A stretch of 64,000 nt of DNA from NCBI GenBank assembly GCA_024180945.1, contig JAKSGN010000006.1, positions 2,604,001 to 2,668,000 on the forward strand. Reading direction: 5' to 3'. Made by a program: the position numbers and the translations under genes. Origin of the DNA: Macrophomina tecta. Lineage: Eukaryota > Ascomycota > Dothideomycetes > Botryosphaeriales > Botryosphaeriaceae. Under the pieces are notes generated by a model. The model saw nothing but the letters and a program-made list of their open reading frames with translations. It ran no database searches and was not told the DNA's origin. Below, piece by piece: positions 9,754 to 20,678 of this stretch (position 1 is the first letter of the stretch; each line of letters begins with the position of its first letter).

Positions 9754-12082
9754 ATGAAGGTCCGTCGTCACGACCACGATGGAATGGATATGGACATGGG
9801 TGGAATGGACATGGGGTCCAGCGTTGCCGGCGTGCCTTCGCTCGACTTGCTGATGCAGTACTACTGGGCCGTTGTTGGCTCCTTCATCGGAATTGCTGCG
9901 CTGGTTCATGTCGCAAATGTCTTGATCTGCCGGCAGCGGTCAGTTCCGATGCCAAATACACTGATTCCAAGGCTCGTGCTGATGCAGCACATACAGACTA
10001 TCTGCTGCTTGCTGCGGCCACACGAAACCAGCCAAGCCTGAGGCAGTGATACTGCGCATCAATGCCACCGCCACCGCCATTGTCCGGGAAGCCAGCAATG
10101 CAACTTTCTCTTCGCTCAAGTTCAAGGGGTTCAACATCCACCTGCCCACTGTGGGAAAGACTGCAATCGTCGCTGGCAACTTGGTCATTATCCTGGTCCT
10201 GTGCTTTTACAAATTCGACCTGAGCGACCAGTGGTCATTCGAGGACATCGCCTACCGGACCGGCTGCATTTCCCTGGCCCAGCTGCCACTCATCTTTCTC
10301 CTGGCCGGCAAAAACAACATCATTGGATGGCTGACCGGCACAAGCTACGAGCGCCTGAACTGGCTGCACCGCTGGGTATCAAGATGCCTCCTTCTCACCG
10401 TAACCATTCACATGGGCTACTGGTTCGCCGACTGGGCCCCTTACAACTATATCGGCCGTAAGATCCAAACCGACCCCATCACCCAGCATGGTCTCATCTC
10501 GTGGTGCCTTCTTCTCTGGATCGTCCTCAGCTCCGTCGCACCAATCCGCGGCTGGCGATACGAGATCTTTGTCATCCAGCATCTCGGCTCCATGGCCGCT
10601 TTCCTCGCCTTCGTCTACAAACACATCAACTCCTGGCCTCTCTATGTCCGCATCTATGTCTACCTGCCCATCGCCCTCGTCTGCCTCGACCGCATCGTCC
10701 GCACTGCTCGCCTCCTTTACGTCAACCTCTCCCTTTTCCACCCGAGGCAGCGCAAAGATGGCCACATGTCCGCCCTCTGGGCGGCCAACGCAACCTTCAC
10801 CCCGCTCCCACCCGACACCACGCGCATCTCTATCGCCAATCCACCCATCACCTGGACGCCCGGCCAACACGTCTTCCTCTCCTGCCACAGCGTTGTCCCG
10901 CTGCAGAGCCACCCCTTCACCATTGCCTCGTTGCCCGCAGACGGCCGGATGGATTTCTACGTCAAGGGCGAGCGCGGCGCGACGCGGCGCTTCTTCTCGC
11001 ACGCCGAGAAGCTGCACCTTGCCTCCTCCTCGTCGCCGTCGCCCAGCAGCAGAAGCTACCCGCAAAAAGAGACGAGGGCCGTTGCCATCGACGGGCCTTA
11101 TGGCCGCATGCGCCCGCTGCGCCAGTTCGACAGCATCGTGCTGTTCGCCGGCAGCACGGGCGCCACTTTCACCGTCCCGCTGCTGCGCGAGGTAGTCGAG
11201 CACTGGAAGCTGCAGCACGCGGGTCGGGGTCAACAGCCGTCGTCGTCCACGGGTTTACTGAAGTTCTTCCCAGATGGCGCTGCCACGAGATGCATCCGCT
11301 TCATCTGGGTTGTCAAGTCGCGCAGACAGCTCGGTTGGTTTGCCGCGCAACTGTCGCGCGTGGTGGAGGACGCGGCGGCGCTGCGGCGCGCGGGCGCGGA
11401 CGTCGAGGTCGAGATGAGCGTGTATGTGACGTGCGACCCGGCTTTCACGGACGAGTACAAGGAGGCCGCAGCGGCTGGCGCTGCTGCTGGCGCTCCTTCG
11501 ACTGAACAGAAAAATCAGCAGCAGCAGCCTCGTCTCGCGGACCCGGAGGAGAAGCGGCTTGTCAGGAAGAGCGCTACCGTTCGCGAGATCGAGGAGAGCA
11601 GCTCCGCGTCTTCCCTGTCGTCCTCCTCTTTCGATAACGAGAGGCGCGCCGACCCCGCAGGCGCCGCATGCGCGCCAGATGGCACCTGCTACTGCCAGTC
11701 CACCGTCATCGAGGACGACGATAACGCCATCTCGCCCGCCATCTGCACCTGCTACAATGGCGTGAAGACACCTCCTTTCTCTGGCTCCCCGCGCCTCAAC
11801 GAACAACAATCAACCACACCCTTCCCTTCGTCGTCGTCGTCGACTTCTGGCTTGCAACTGCACCCAAGCATCGCGCTGCTGTCCGGCCGCCCTCACCCGG
11901 AGAATGTCACGCGCAAGGTGCTAGAGCGCGCGTTGGGCGAGAGCGCCGTTGTCGTCTGCGGGCCGCACGCGCTGGCGCGCGATGTAAGGGCTGCGGTGGT
12001 ACGGTTGAGTGATGAAAGGGCGGTGCATAGGGGGACGGGGGCGCAGGGGATTTGGTTGCATGTGGAGGGGTTTGGGTTTTGA
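9754..12082 (+). CDS. Ferric/cupric reductase transmembrane component, Fre family (756 aa)
   Basis: Exons 9754..9938 and 9997..12082, with a 58-nt intron in phase 2. It moves electrons from cytosolic NADPH through FAD and two haems to reduce extracellular Fe(III) or Cu(II). The N-terminus is unusual: MKVRRHDHDGMDMDMGGMDM, a His/Met motif like that of the neighbouring Ctr protein. A TM segment follows near residues 32-55. The ferric reductase membrane domain has the paired haem histidines (H185 and H199; a second pair near 255 and 269, each 14 apart). An FAD-binding HPFTIAS lies near 366, an NAD-binding VLFAGSTGATFTVPLL near 442, and the C-terminal VVVCGPHALARDVR closes the fold. Between about 475 and 690 is a low-complexity insertion holding a Cys cluster (CAPDGTCYCQ ... 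CTCYNG, about 619-646). Adjacency to Ctr points to copper rather than iron. Confidence 0.92.
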
Positions 12083-13456
12083 GTGGGCTTGATTAATCTG
12101 AGTTGGCTGGGGAGAATCAGGACTTTTGTCGGATGAGGAAGAGCGGTTGCATCAGTTTATGGCGTTTGGATCTTTGGGTAAAAGGCGGGGTGGTGTTGAG
12201 GATGGGATACCCTAGGATGATGAAGAAATCCGTCAACGAAGGCCCGGTTTGCTGAGGGTATGGTGAAAAAAAAAAAAAAAAAAACGCACTTATGACGGAC
12301 AATCCTAGCCTCATTGTAATGACGATGCTACATCGCATTTTACGCCTTTACGAGACAGCCGACATTTTCAACAAGGAAGCATAGTCGACCATATCCTATA
12401 TAATTAAAGCTACTATTATCTTAGCGTCCTAATCAGGGAAGGGCTAGAAAACGGTTCGCTTGGGCACAGCAGTGGACATCGCCCCTAGAAACTCCCTTCC
12501 GCCATGCTGCGAGGCGAGTTCAGTGTCAGAGTTCAGTCACATGGAAAAGAGGTCATCTGGAAGACGACGGCGGAACAGGCGTTTCTGCTGAATCATCAAA
12601 ACCCGTGCCATTCTCTGGAGTTTCCGCTACGCAGAGCTCGCATAGCTCTCAATTTCTTCCGACCACGCCAAAGGGCAGAGAGAGAGAGAGCAGGGGGGGG
12701 GGGGCAGGGGGCACAAAGCAACGTGGCCCAGAAAGGAACGACAATGGGAGAACCCAGCGGCTCTAACCCATACTCCGGCCGCGGGAACCAAAAAAAAAAA
12801 AAAAAAAATGGAACCGGGCTCCCAGTTCCTCTCCACCTTATACTCCAGCTCCTGTCCCTGCTCGCGCTATCACACAGGCCATCTTGTCTGTATCGTCACT
12901 GCCGAGCAGTGGAAGTAGTTGTCCAGACGCACATATGTCGTTTCGAGAGGACACGGGCGAATCTTCCGACCGGACGGCGGGCTATCTGCCACGAGAGCGC
13001 CCATACTCCGTCACGGGGAGTTTTGGGGTGACGGGCGGTGTTTAACATCTGAAGACTGTGCTACGGACCAACGGCATCTGACGAAACAACAGGGGATACA
13101 ATAGTACACATGGCGGAGCGTCTCCTCTCTGCCAAAGCAGTATTCTGTGAAATTGCCATTCTCGCAGCGACTGTGTCTTCGAATCATTTCAGGTATATAG
13201 CTCCTCCTCATCAGCTCTCCATCCTTTATCTCTTCGTCACTCATACCAGGACTCTACAACTCTTTATACCACACCCCTTTCAACCCACCTAAAAGCAATC
13301 AATGGCGGGGGCAAACCAGACACTTTGCAAGTGAGGGGGAAAGCTAAAAAAGGAAATTACGCCACAGGAACGCCACCTCCCGATCCAGTAAATGCAAGAC
13401 AGTCACTTCCCAGTAGATGCACCACCTCTCTCGATGCCCCCCTACATACAGCCCCC
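12083..13456. other. Intergenic region, 3' ends of metalloreductase and beta-glucosidase
   Basis: About 1.37 kb without a supported gene. It contains an A19 run at 12266-12284, a G12 run at 12693-12704 and another A19 run at 12790-12808. The longest frame (12504-13031) is compositionally random and spans these runs. Confidence 0.55.
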
Positions 13457-16400
13457 TCAAATCATCCCACTCAAAACCAAGTCCCTCGAGCTCCACCCAA
13501 TCCAAACCCCAAACTCCCTCGTGCCACCCCCGACCGTGGGCATGACCCAATTCTGCCGCCGAACATCCCAATAGCTCAGATCCTTCCTCGTAATCGCGAT
13601 ACTCACTCTCACAAAATCGCCCGGCTCGCCCGCCGGCGCGAGGTCGACCTTCTCCCAGCCTCTCAGGACGCGGACGGGGAAATCGATGACGCTGAGCTGC
13701 CCGACCATCTGGGGATCGAACCAATCCGGACGGACGTGCTCCGTCTCATTAGCATGAGGGTTGCTGGTGTTGATAGTCAAGAAAGGCGAGGCAATAGTGC
13801 CGTTGTCGGAGATGATGCCTTCGGAGTGCTGCTTCAATTTGTCATTGTCCTTGTCGGAGTCAGTCGAAGAGCCTTCTTTTGTGTAGCCCTGACCCCATAC
13901 GAGCGGGAAATCCGGGTCCGTCCAGCTTTCTGGGTACGAGATGTACAGCTGCGGCACCGCCTGGCCACGGACGGGACTTAGGTTTTTAACGGTGAACGAC
14001 ACGTTAGCGACATACGTATACAAGTCCGGGTTACCACCGGGCCCGCCGCCGGCTTCCGAGGGCTTCTCGTGCTTTTTTTTGTTGGTGTAAGCTTCCGGAT
14101 ACGCTTTGTAGGGCGCTGGGTCGGTTCCGGAGAGGCTGGTGAGGTACGGATAGATGTACTTCTTCAGACGACGGAAACCATCGGGGAAGAGTGCTTCCTT
14201 AGCTGGAGGAACAGTGTTGTCGAAATCGGGAGGAGTAGGAAGAGTCTTGGAGTCAGGGCGCGGAGCTGGGAGGAGAGTCTTCTTGGTTGGATCAACCGTT
14301 ATCTCGAGTTGTGAGAGCTCGAACTTGCTGTAAGAGAGGCCGTAGCCAAACTCGTACCGAGGGGTGATTCCGTTCTTATCGAAGTAGCGGTAGTCGATAT
14401 ACAGGCCTTCAGTGAAGTTCTGCTGCGGAACGACACCATTGGGATAGTACATGACATGGCTATCCGGGCCATAGTCGTCCGCATGTTTCGCAACTGTGTA
14501 CGGGAGTCGGCCACTGGGATTTGTGTCTCCAAAGATAACGTCTGCAACCGCATTTCCGCTCTCCTGGCCGGGTAAGTGTGCGAGCAGAACAGACTTGACA
14601 TTCGGGATATCAATCCAGTTCTCGAGAATAACGGGGCCAACTGCATGTACAACGACAATGACTGGGCTCTCACCGCCACCGCATCGTTTTGCGACAGTCT
14701 CAACTAGCTTATCACCGCCTTTCTGCGTGTAGAGATCATTCCTGTCACCCTTGACACCTTCCCAAGCAATGAAGCCTTCACCAGCATCGCTGTTGACGAA
14801 CACAAGGCAGAGATCCTGCTCTTCAAGCGCACGCTGTTTCGTCTCCGGGATCTCATTCGCAGGATACTCGTGCAGCAGCACCATATCGCTGTCGAACCCA
14901 CGCCTAAGAGCTTCCTGAGGAGTGATGAGATAGGGGAACTCGACGGCGCCACTCCCCCACCCAGAAGCCAGAGTGCCTTCATTGCACCCGCGGTCAACAC
15001 AGGCATTGGGGCCCTCCGGATTTCCGCGCGCATCCTCGCCATACACACCGACGTGCATTTTAAAGTCATCCTTGTTAGAGATGAAGCCGCTCACAATGCT
15101 GTGGCCTTGACGCGAAATAGGCAGCGTATCGTTCACATTTTTGACCAGCACGATTCCCTCAGCGGCGATCCTGCGAGCAAGCTTTCCATGCGTGCCATTG
15201 CCCTGCACGTCGACAAACTTGTTGACCTCGCCGGTAGTCCGGTCGTCACTGCCAGGGTGCAACAAGCCGATCTTTTCGCCCGTCCAGGAGGAAAAGTTAG
15301 GCCCATTTTCCGGCCACCTCTCCGGATCGTCCTGGCCAAGCTGGTACCAGGCGGCCACGATCCGCGTGGCCATATCATTCAGGCGTTCCATGGGCACCGA
15401 GGTGTTCAAAGCGGCCCTGGTCAGCTCCGGACCCCACAACGACTTGCCGTCCTGCCACCGGAGGCCATCCCCGGGCATACTCATGTCCAGTCCGGCTAGC
15501 GCGCTCGCAACGCCGCTGCGCTGCGCCAGCCAGTCCGACTGCACGAATCCCTGGAAGCCGAGCTCGTCCTTCAGCACGCCATTGAGCAGCTTGCTGTTCT
15601 GGCAGGCATAAGAGTTGTTGACCTGGTTGTAAGAGCACATGATGCTCGCAACGCCGATGCGCACGCTGTCCGCGAATGGCCATGCGTAGATCTCGTGCAG
15701 CGTACGGTCATCGATGTTCGAGGAGATGGCATTGGGGGCGCCCCACTCCCAAGCCTGGCGGAAATGTTCCTGCTCGTTGCCAACGTAGTGCTTCGCCGTC
15801 GCCATAACGCCCTCGTCTTGAATCCCCTTGATCGTCCACGCGGCCGCGAGGCCCTGCAGCACCGGGTCCGCGCCGAAGCCTTCCCAATTGCGACCGCCTG
15901 CGGGCAGCCTGCCCAGCGGGCCCATTGCGGGACCCAGCAGGACGTTGACGCCTTTGCCCTTGGCCTCGCGCGCGTGCGCCTGACCGCGCAGGTACATCAG
16001 CTCCTTGCTCCAGGTGGCGCCGACGGTGAGGCCGGCGGGCCACGCGGTCGCGTGGTCAGCGAAGCGCAGGCCCAGCGGCCCATCCTGCAGGCAAAGACTC
16101 GGAAAGCCCAGGCGCGGGACCGGCCCGGTGTTGCCCACGCAGAGCCCCATCGACCAGCCCACGCCAGTCGTGATGTTGACCTTCTCCACCAGCGTCATGT
16201 TGCCGACCAGCGCCGCCGCCCGGCTGTATGCCTCCGCCCATTTGGGGTCCGCACCACCGCGCGGCGACGGGTACCACGGCGGGCTCTGGCCGTCGAGCGG
16301 GCTGGATCGCCAGGCCCACAGCCCGCCGGCACCGAGGAGCAGGAGGAGGGCGAGGATGAAGAGGAGGGGCAGCCAGCACCACAGGCGTTTGCGGGTGGGC

Positions 16401-16705
16401 ATGAAGGTGGAGGCGAGGCGCGCCCATTGCCGGCGGTGCTGGTTGCGCCATCGATCGTGGGTGTAGGCGTCGGCGCCGGCGCCGACTTGGGATTCGGAGC
16501 GGAGGCGGCGGCGAGCGTTGTGGGTGTCGAGCGGGGTGCTCTGCTCGTTCAGCGGGTCGAACTCGTCAAGATCTTGGTCGTCGTCGGAGGAGAGGTAGGC
16601 GGCGTCGAGCGAGGGGCGCAGGTTGCTGTTGTTGGAAGCATTGCGGCGGTGGGGCTGGTTGTCGACGGCGGAATACTTGCCGCGGAGCTCGTAGTCGTCG
16701 GGCAT
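13457..16705 (-). CDS. bglE: Membrane-anchored GH3 beta-glucosidase, BglE-type (1082 aa)
   Basis: A single uninterrupted frame. The enzyme releases terminal glucose from beta-glucosides. About 107 cytosolic residues, rich in charged and Asn/Ser residues, precede a strong TM helix (about 108-132, WCWLPLLFILALLLLLGAG), giving a type II membrane protein with the catalytic part outside the cell or in the secretory lumen. The GH3 N-domain shows LQDGPLGLRF, the substrate-contact KHYVGNEQEHFR (about 305) and the nucleophile D391 in FVQSDWLAQRSG. The GH3 C-domain and a C-terminal fibronectin III-like domain follow (RYEFGYGLSYSKFELS, then VSFTVKNLSPVRG). Many N-glycosylation sequons are present. Length and architecture match the bglE/bglF group rather than the secreted bglA group. 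The extensive plus-strand open frames are shadows. Confidence 0.93.
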   Translation of the reverse strand: MPDDYELRGKYSAVDNQPHRRNASNNSNLRPSLDAAYLSSDDDQDLDEFDPLNEQSTPLDTHNARRRLRSESQVGAGADAYTHDRWRNQHRRQWARLASTFMPTRKRLWCWLPLLFILALLLLLGAGGLWAWRSSPLDGQSPPWYPSPRGGADPKWAEAYSRAAALVGNMTLVEKVNITTGVGWSMGLCVGNTGPVPRLGFPSLCLQDGPLGLRFADHATAWPAGLTVGATWSKELMYLRGQAHAREAKGKGVNVLLGPAMGPLGRLPAGGRNWEGFGADPVLQGLAAAWTIKGIQDEGVMATAKHYVGNEQEHFRQAWEWGAPNAISSNIDDRTLHEIYAWPFADSVRIGVASIMCSYNQVNNSYACQNSKLLNGVLKDELGFQGFVQSDWLAQRSGVASALAGLDMSMPGDGLRWQDGKSLWGPELTRAALNTSVPMERLNDMATRIVAAWYQLGQDDPERWPENGPNFSSWTGEKIGLLHPGSDDRTTGEVNKFVDVQGNGTHGKLARRIAAEGIVLVKNVNDTLPISRQGHSIVSGFISNKDDFKMHVGVYGEDARGNPEGPNACVDRGCNEGTLASGWGSGAVEFPYLITPQEALRRGFDSDMVLLHEYPANEIPETKQRALEEQDLCLVFVNSDAGEGFIAWEGVKGDRNDLYTQKGGDKLVETVAKRCGGGESPVIVVVHAVGPVILENWIDIPNVKSVLLAHLPGQESGNAVADVIFGDTNPSGRLPYTVAKHADDYGPDSHVMYYPNGVVPQQNFTEGLYIDYRYFDKNGITPRYEFGYGLSYSKFELSQLEITVDPTKKTLLPAPRPDSKTLPTPPDFDNTVPPAKEALFPDGFRRLKKYIYPYLTSLSGTDPAPYKAYPEAYTNKKKHEKPSEAGGGPGGNPDLYTYVANVSFTVKNLSPVRGQAVPQLYISYPESWTDPDFPLVWGQGYTKEGSSTDSDKDNDKLKQHSEGIISDNGTIASPFLTINTSNPHANETEHVRPDWFDPQMVGQLSVIDFPVRVLRGWEKVDLAPAGEPGDFVRVSIAITRKDLSYWDVRRQNWVMPTVGGGTREFGVWIGWSSRDLVLSGMI

Positions 16706-18034
16706 AGTACTTCAAGGTATTACGATTAGTGGAATTGGGTGGTTTCTGTCTCACGCGTGGGCGGCGTGAGGAGGCAAGGAGGCGCTCGGCATCTGCGCAA
16801 GGGCGGGAGAGAGCAGTGAGAGGGAGAAGCTGAGAAGTGGTAAATGTGGAATTTCTGGAATCGAGCTCCCTGGCTGGCGGCATGGCCGCTCCGAGATGTT
16901 TCAGGCGGGCTCTTGGCAAAGGCTTGGTATGTCAAGAGATGTCGAGCTGAGGCGCGCCGAAATAGGCCATGTGCTCCATTGGGCCTCCTCGTGCGTGTGG
17001 AAGAGGCAGCGAGGTCGGGCTGTGAAGTCCAATGCTTCAGGCTGGCCGCCGTCCGCCGCTCAGCCCTGCCAACCCTGCCAGGCTGGTCTGCCGCTGAATC
17101 GAAGTTGAGGGCTCGCCTCCGCCTGCCTCCCGAAACAGGCCCCCTGCTCTCCCTGCCGATCCTCCACCGAAGCCGCATGCTCGTATCTACAACGCGCGTT
17201 GTTTCTGCTTGCCATTGGGCGGCGTCAGCAGCTGTTGCGAATAGGCAGTCTGATTGCATGTCAGACCCGCCGCTGTGCATTGCCGGCCAGTGAGGGTAAT
17301 GAATCCAGTGTGCATGAATTCTGCCTCTTCATCTCCTTGCTGGAACCCCGGAATGCACCTCCAACTGTGCCAAGCTGTTGCAGAACTGAGAATTCATGCC
17401 ATCTGGCAGCTCGCTGGATGCTTTCGAGGGCCGCCGGGCTGGGGAAATGGAAGCAATACTCGACGCAGGTTCGTTAAACCGCCTCTTCCACTAAAGCGCC
17501 TCTATGAAACGCACATCTCGCAATACACCGCAAGCGAGATGCACAGTCATCTGTGCTTCATCGGAACAAAGGTCCGGGTGGTGCTTCTGCACAATTTCCC
17601 GAAGCGGAAGGAGGCCAATAGAGCACAGGAGTGAAGAGAAGCTTGACGTCCGCCTTTGATGGGAATAAGAATTTGCCAAGCACAAGCGGGTCTGGAGAAT
17701 GACATGCGTTCGGAGGGCTTGAGCGTGAATCCGGGGGGCTCACATATATAGCCCGGTAAATTGGCTTGCAAGCACGCAATCCGATCGCCGGGGCCTCCTC
17801 CGGGGTTGCTGCAAAATCAATCAGCGCGCAGCCCAGCGCAAACAGTCATGCGGCAAGGTTTTGCTATAGTTGATTTGCGCAACCGCTCTCGACAAGTTAC
17901 GGAGTGAGCTCCAAAGGTCATAGCTTCCATTCCCCAGCGAGGGGGTGTTACGCTCATACAGCTGCCGATGATGGGGGATATCAAGAACTACAAAATTTCC
18001 CGCTGAAAAAGCAGACGATGCTTTGCAGCTTCTC
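16706..18034. other. Intergenic region upstream of the beta-glucosidase
   Basis: About 1.3 kb. It contains the beta-glucosidase promoter and, at its right end, the 3' region of the glutamine synthetase-family gene. Frames here (such as 16844-17293) lack family features. No repeats stand out. Confidence 0.5.
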
Positions 18035-19716
18035 TCAAACTGTCTCAATGTAACGCTTGAACTCCCAATCCGTGACCGCCTCATCCCACAACCGAATCTC
18101 GTGCTCTCTCGTGCCGCAGAAGTGTTCGACGAATTCATCACCCAACGCCTCCCTCGCCACACTCTCAGGCCTTGCCATTGTGGCTGTCGCCTCCTTCAAG
18201 CTCTTAGCCAATCTCTGGCCCTTATCATCCGCGCCTCCGACATCCTGACCCTTACCCAAAGGTGGGAGCGTGAGCTCCAGCTTCTTCTCCACACCGCGCC
18301 AGCCGAGTGCTAGAATAGATGCCAGCACAAGATGAGGGTTCGCGTCAGCACCAGGAACGCGCACCTCAAACCGGCAAGCCTTCGGGCTGGCCGTGGGAGG
18401 CATGATGAGACGAATCGAAGCAGCGCGGTGCTCGAGGCCCCACGAGACAGTCACAGGCGCCCAGAAGTTCTCAACGAGGCGCTTGTAGCTGTTAATCGTA
18501 GGCGCGACTATGGGCATGATGTCTGGGAGACCCTCGATCAGGCCGGCCAAGAAGTGCCGGCCAAGGTCCGACAGGTAGCGCACATCCGGGTACGGCGGGT
18601 TGGGATCTTCAGAGCCACGGTAGAGGAGGTTCTTGCCACTGCTGTCAACCAGCGAGACGTGCATGTGGCCGCTGTTTCCGGGGAGGCCGGAGCGCGGCTT
18701 CGCCATGAAGCAGGGAGTAATGCCGAACTTGGAGCCCAGGGACTTGACAGTGAGTCTGCAGGCTGTTAGCTTGCTATCGCTTCAATGGGCACCGAGAAGT
18801 CATTTACTTGAAGAGCGCGGCCTTGTCCGCCATCTCAGTAATTTCACCAAACTCAAGCGCCTTGGGTGAAATGTCAGTATCGATTGTGCTCCGAGGCTGC
18901 CGCAAACCGCTGAGATGCTTACAGCTTCAAATACACCAGGGCCACTCTCGGTATGCCAACCCTCGATGCCGCATCTGAATTGGGAGCAGGCATCGAAAAT
19001 GCCGTAGTAGTATTCCTGGTTGTGCACGGGCCTGGTCAAGCTGTAACCAAACATGCCCTCGGTCAGGGCAGGGAGCTGGTGGCTAGGGTTGTCTCTGAGG
19101 AATGCAGCGGTCGACGACGAGTTCCGCTCGCTGCTATCTGGAGAGGTGGGTGCCTTGAACTGGTAGAATTCGTATTCCGCTGTGCCGCAGGAAAAAGAGC
19201 GCGCAATTAGCCCCCACACCCACACATGCACGCATAGCCAGTCGCGGGGTGCAGCCTGTCCATTGGCGGTCGGAATAATGACCTACCTCCAGCCATTGCG
19301 CCCATGCCCTGCGCCTTGAGCTTGTCGACCGTCCTCCGCAGAAGCGATCTAGGACATGCGCTCACGCTCTCATTCGTGTCGGGATCGTAGAAGCTGACGA
19401 GGAAGAAGGGCACATTGTTCTCCCACGGAATGCGTCTGAAGGAGGACAGGTCGGGTATGGCAATGACGTCGCGGTAGCCATTCTCGGCGTTGCTGATTTT
19501 GAGCTCCTTGAAGTAGGTCTGGTCGTGCATGTCCCAGCCGAAGATGACGGAGCAGAAGCCAAAGCCAGCCTCGGCGATGGAGAGGAACTTGGACTTGGCC
19601 ATCAGCTTGCCGCGCAGGATGCCGTCGACGTCAATGCCGCCGACCTTGACGGCGGCATCGTCCTTGAGCAGTTCGGGCAGGCTGGCGACGGTGATTTCGG
19701 ATGGCGGCGGCGACAT
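18035..19716 (-). CDS. GSI-type glutamine synthetase-family enzyme (486 aa), possibly a gamma-glutamyl amine ligase
   Basis: Minus-strand exons are 19716-19287, 19179-18923, 18860-18808 and 18755-18035, with introns of 107, 62 and 52 nt. The beta-grasp N-domain carries VGGIDVDGILRGK. The catalytic domain has MAGAEYEFYQF (metal-binding Glu), GIEGWHTESGPGVFE, GNSGHMHVSL and GLEHRAASIRL. These are the ATP/metal/glutamate sites of the ATP-dependent glutamine synthetase fold. Fungal glutamine synthetase for ammonia assimilation is the shorter GSII type, so this GSI-like protein is probably a specialised ligase that gamma-glutamylates another amine, or a FluG-like enzyme without the amidohydrolase domain. 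Substrate cannot be read from sequence. An SDR gene is divergent across 960 bp. The start chosen gives the normal N-terminus. Confidence 0.88.
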
Positions 19717-20678
19717 GGCAGGCGACTGTTGAAGAAGCTGGGGTCCGTGTCGCGAGAGAATGGGTTATGGAGGGAAGGGGGGGGGTGGCTGCGGAGGAGG
19801 TCGGCGGAGCTCTGGGGGCGCAGGAGCCAGAGAAGTGACGGACATGGCTCGGTGGTTGGTGGGGTGCTGGATAAGAGCAAGCCTCAAAGCTCGGGCAGGC
19901 GTCCCGCCAGACAGCAGTAGATAGCCGGCATCCGCGGCGATCACCTCGAGCCTCGCACACCCTCCAGCTGCAGCTCGAGCCGCGCCTCAGCCCTGCGAAC
20001 TGCGCCGGAGACTTCTCCTCAGCCCGCATCCGACCAGCCCGCATCCGACCAGCCCGCAACTGGCGCAGGAGCTGCGGTTCGCGCGTGCGCAGAGCTGGCT
20101 GCCCCGGCAAGGACTCGCTGGAGCCGCACCGCAGGGCTCAGACGCAGGGCCATTACGCTATGCTAATGCCGTAATTCGTCGACCAGGCTGGGTAGATTTA
20201 CCAGATGCATCGACAGCCAGTGCGCCTTCCGGCAGCACAGGGCCCGCTCCCGCCCGCTCGACACAGCAGCTTATCTGGCCTCGCCCAGGGGCGCCGTTAT
20301 CGGACAGCTGCCCGCCATGGCCGATTGCGACGGTTGCCCGGCCAGGCGGTGCAGCAGACAGACAGTCGCCCCTCTCCGCCCCGCGATTGACGCCCACAAA
20401 CAGCATCGCGAGCTGCCGAAGCTGAAGGTGAGTGTCTCGAGCATTACGTCTTCGCGCGGTGCGTGAGTCAGCGGCCCTGGACATCCCACCGCCAGCAGGG
20501 CCCGCCTCTCACGCCGCGTCCAGCTACTCGGCCCGACCTGGTCCGTTGGCAGGTGCTCTGTGCCATCGCGGGGCAGCTTTTCACTGACCCCGTCCCTGTT
20601 AAAGAAGACAAACACCACGCCTGCTTCCATCCTCAGACCTGTCCCTTGCTCCCCAAGGCCCTTCAACAGAGCATCAAC
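19717..20678. promoter_or_regulatory. Divergent promoter region between the GS-family and SDR genes
   Basis: A 962-bp head-to-head gap with no supported gene. It includes a short tandem repeat, 15-bp units beginning agcccgcatc at 20021, 20036 and 20051 (the last diverged). Confidence 0.5.
20021..20061. repeat. Short tandem repeat, three copies of a 15-bp unit
   Basis: Units start at 20021, 20036 and 20051 with core agcccgca. The third copy is imperfect at its 3' end. It lies in the GS/SDR divergent promoter, about 310 bp upstream of the GS-family start codon. Confidence 0.8.

Noticed and set aside
12504..13031. 175-codon frame
   Set aside because: It spans G12 and A19 homopolymers, has biased composition and no recognisable domain.
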